From contig PYST01000379.1 of assembly GCA_003049485.1 (NCBI GenBank), forward strand, positions 1 to 34,894: DNA of 34,894 nucleotides, given 5' to 3'. Of this stretch, positions 32,285-34,894 are shown piece by piece. Source of the stretch: Ophioceras dolichostomum (taxonomy: Eukaryota; Ascomycota; Sordariomycetes; Magnaporthales; Ophioceraceae). The notes under the pieces were generated by a model that was not told where the DNA came from, did no database searches, and saw only the letters and a list, made by a program, of their open reading frames with translations. The position numbers and the translations under genes were made by a program. Within the stretch, counting starts at the first letter, position 1; every line of letters starts with the position of its first letter.

Positions 32285-33439
32285 TCACCTGTTCCCGGAT
32301 GTTTCGGCAGCACCTTCCGTCGAGCCGGCTTGTTGTGGATTGGCCAGGTCGTCGTTGTTGGTTCCAGCTTTGGGTGTGGGAGTTGCTGGTGCTGCTCAAG
32401 TCAGAGATCGTTAGCCTAGGTTGGGAGGTAGGTATATGATAAAGGGAAACAGCTGCCAGCTGCCCCCGACAAGTTCCACCTGTCATACCTTGATCGGTCG
32501 TCATCCCGGCAGGAGGTTCAGGCGATCGCACGGCCTTGGAACGCTCATTATCTAGAGCAGATTGTTCCCCGCCGGCCTCCAAAGTCCCCATCATCAAGCC
32601 CTCGGCGTCAGCAGCAGGAGCAGTAGCGGCCTGACGGCCCGCCTTTCTCTTCAGCAGCTTGATCCAGACCATCGCGCCAATGATCGGCAGGAGAGTGAAA
32701 GCCGTCACAATCGCCATCACGAAGGTACCCGGGTCCGCGAGGAACGAGTCGTCAATGCGACGGATGGACCACGGGTAGCACTCGGACTCGACGATGATGA
32801 AGATGCCAAGGCCCAGGTAGAGGAAGGGCACGACGATGCGGGCGTACTTCTGAGCCAGAGCGAGGATGTGCCTCTGCTTCATGACCAGGAATGCGGCGAG
32901 GCACCAGGCTCCCAGGAGGACGTAGTAGGTGAGGACGTACACGGCGATCTCAGCCCCCTTCACCTGCGAGAACAAGGGGATGTACGTGCTGATGTTGTCG
33001 GCACCGTTGATGACTGTGATGCTGGCGACGTTGAAGATGGCCTTCATCGACGCGGCCGTGAACATGCCAACCGTCGGGTGGCGCGCCGCTCCGTCACCAG
33101 CAGCAGCGGAGTCATCATTGTTATTTTCTGCTTCCTCTTCTCCTTCCTTTTTCTTTTTGGATGGGAGAACAACCCCGAAAAACCACCAGACCCCGAGGAG
33201 GATGGGCAGCAGCCCCAAAAACCCAATGGGTTCGACAGGGAACAGGAAGGAGGCGCCGAAGCCGATCAAGCTGACGACGGTGATGGCCGTGAACCCGATA
33301 TATTGACCGATCGTGATCCTGAGCGGGGTGAGAGTCTCGCTGGTGGACGATTCCGCAAAAAAGGTCACCAGCACGAAGATGTTGTCGATGTTGGTCACGG
33401 CGAAAGTGGCACACGCCGTCCCGAGGGCTTTGCCATTGG
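32285..33439 (-). CDS. CadD-type cadmium resistance transporter (5' exon unresolved)
   Basis: The main exon runs 33439..32489. A 94-nt phase-1 intron (CAAG|GTATGA ... TTGAG) joins it to 32394..32285, ending AETSGNR. If the intron is retained the frame closes at 32244 with a different tail. The protein is recognised by GTACATFAVTNIDNIFVLVTFF and SITVINGADNISTYIPLF, the two repeated Asp-containing signatures of the cadmium resistance transporter family (CadD), within about seven hydrophobic helices. A hydrophilic loop (SKKKKEGEEEAENNNDD) splits the halves. No ATG precedes GKALG in frame before a stop, so a short first exon must lie upstream of the acceptor at 33440 and could not be fixed. In bacteria CadD gives cadmium resistance; the fungal role is inferred to be metal transport. 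It lies near the copper genes. Confidence 0.75.
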
Positions 33440-33452
33440 CTGGACGGTGCAA

Positions 33453-34894
33453 TGGCGACAGAGCCCCCGTTCAGAATGAGATTGAAATTAACGGGGAGGA
33501 AAAAAAGCTAATATGACAAAGGAGTCACGTCGAAGCGAAAATGGAGCAGTTGAGGGAAAGTTTAATGTAATGTGATTGAGGCAACTTTAGTGTGCTGGGC
33601 GGGGCCACACTTAAGCTCGAACCCCGCGTTCCTCCCCTTGGCGCCCGGAAGCCGGCTATGGTGAGATAACATGAACAACGGAACTTACCTTCACGAAGGT
33701 GGTATTTCCACTTCCTATTTCCTCGCCAAGGTAGAATCTGTAGGGACCATCAAAGACCTTTAAGCTTCATTGCTGGAAGAATGGCGTACTTTTGACAGGG
33801 AAAACGCTATCTACCGAAAAAAAAATAAAAATAAAAAAAATCCGTCTAACAAATAACCAGAGTCGCCTGCGACTCGTGATGAGGCTCAGTGCGTGCGACT
33901 GGCCCGCCATCCTCGCCCTCCTACCTATTGAGGCTTCTGGTCGTGTTCGGATTAGCGAAGTACCAGGTCTGAGCAACAGAAGCGGTCGCTAGAAGCAGCG
34001 GCGGACAAGGTAGCAGCAAACGGTAACTGTGGCGATGGAGGCCGCAGCCCGTACAGGCCACGATAGCGTGCCTAGCCTGAGCAGTGGTCTGCAGCAGTGT
34101 TCAGTGATGATGACGTGTCGATCTTCTACAACAGGGTCGCTGTAGGAAGCACGCGGTAGCAGGACTGCTACCTACCTTTTGAGGTCGTGACAACAGTCTC
34201 GTTTTCTCGAGACTGCTGTCGACGTCAGAGACGACTGGTTTTACGTGCTGCAATTGACCTTACGAAACGGGGCCACCTCTCTCGGCGCGGGGAGGGAAGT
34301 AGGGAGAGAGATGTGTGGCCATCCTTCGTGCGGTAGTCCACGCGGTATATTCTCGTGGCAGCCCGGTGATCGTCTGACTAGGTAGCGGCGCCGCTGAGTG
34401 TCCGAGCCGGGCTTGTCAGTGGGTGGCTATCCGGTGCCAACGCCACGCCGGGAAGCCGGGGCGCGTCCGGCACGGCGCCGTCCTGGCACTTAGATCTACC
34501 CGTGCCGCCGGACGAGGCTTGCGGCACTTAGATCGATCGCCGCCGGGTTGTGCGTGTGATGGTATGGTTTAGCACCCACACGCATGGCTGTGATCCTGAA
34601 GGAAGGGCCCGTGGGCCGTCCCGCTTCCCATCGCCACGATTGCTTGTTGGAGAAGCAGCGTGGCAAAGGGGCACCTGTGGAATAGGGCCGGTAGTCCATG
34701 CCTAGGTCGTCATAAACCAGGCCGCAAAGACTAGAGCAGGCGTCTTCGCTACCGAATTGGTGTTGCGTGACCCGTCCAACGTAGAGCTTCGAATCACTAG
34801 TTAGACGAGGCTCGGTTGATCCTTGAGAAAGACACAGGACGAAGAAAGTGGGCGTCGAGTGGACATCGAAGGCAGCTTCAGTGCTGTCATCCCT
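33453..34894. other. Gene-poor right end
   Basis: The segment next to the CadD gene must hold its promoter and first exon. Beyond 33800 no open frame has a recognisable product. An A-rich tract lies at 33819-33840 and a hairpin at 34194-34215. Confidence 0.45.
34194..34215. repeat. 8-bp inverted repeat
   Basis: CAGTCTCG (34194-34201) and CGAGACTG (34208-34215) are separated by TTTTCT. Neither a gene end nor a known element is next to it. Confidence 0.7.

Noticed and set aside
1..34894. CRISPR arrays, transposase genes and long terminal repeats
   Set aside because: Searched by eye on both strands; no regularly spaced repeat array, DDE or reverse-transcriptase motif, or matching long terminal repeats were seen.

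Overview
The window is nuclear DNA of a filamentous ascomycete, most likely a Sordariomycete, although the sequence does not fix the species. The reasons are genes split by short GT-AG introns (mostly 66-170 nt) with CTAAC-type branch sites, codon bias to C/G at third positions, a eukaryotic tRNA-Gly with a Pol III T-run, and a gene set of secreted plant-polysaccharide enzymes, MFS transporters and small secreted proteins. All exon joins were worked out by hand from splice motifs, frame and family fit; no transcript data were available.

Layout. 1-2390 (-): first part of a secreted protein with a NucA/NucB-like region followed by the start of a GH55/pectate-lyase-like fold, running off the left edge. 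3787-4461 (+): small secreted four-cysteine protein. 4928-6882 (-): F-box-like protein. 7478-9547 (-): amidase-signature hydrolase, four-part gene model resolved to three exons. 9548-12032: 2.5 kb without a convincing gene. 12033-14076 (-): BSC6/FucP-like MFS transporter. 15376-16273 (+): rhamnogalacturonan acetylesterase. 16716-18498 (-): GH27 alpha-galactosidase ending in KDEL. 19428-21233 (+): maltose/hexose-type MFS sugar transporter with a GC-AG intron. 21692-21738: poly-C around a 5-N gap. 22390-23765 (-): secreted GDSL/SGNH esterase. 24604-26802 (-): ferric/cupric reductase. 28207-29086 (+): Ctr copper transporter. 29339-29409 (+): tRNA-Gly(GCC). 30447-31381 (+): caspase-like protein with both catalytic residues replaced. 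32285-33439 (-): CadD-type cadmium-resistance transporter. 33453-34894: no convincing gene.

How the genes work together. The middle (12-24 kb) looks like a pectin and galactoside utilisation neighbourhood: a deacetylase for rhamnogalacturonan, an alpha-galactosidase, another acetylesterase-like enzyme, and two MFS transporters. The alpha-galactosidase and the sugar transporter are divergent from one 0.9 kb promoter region. The right third carries a metal-handling group: a metalloreductase and a Ctr copper transporter are divergent from a 1.4 kb region that holds five TGCTCA hexamers, the core of Mac1-type copper-response elements, with a CadD-like transporter 4-5 kb further on. I found no wholly new multi-gene system. 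The most notable signals are the putative copper-uptake pair, the KDEL tail, the degenerate caspase and several unusual introns.
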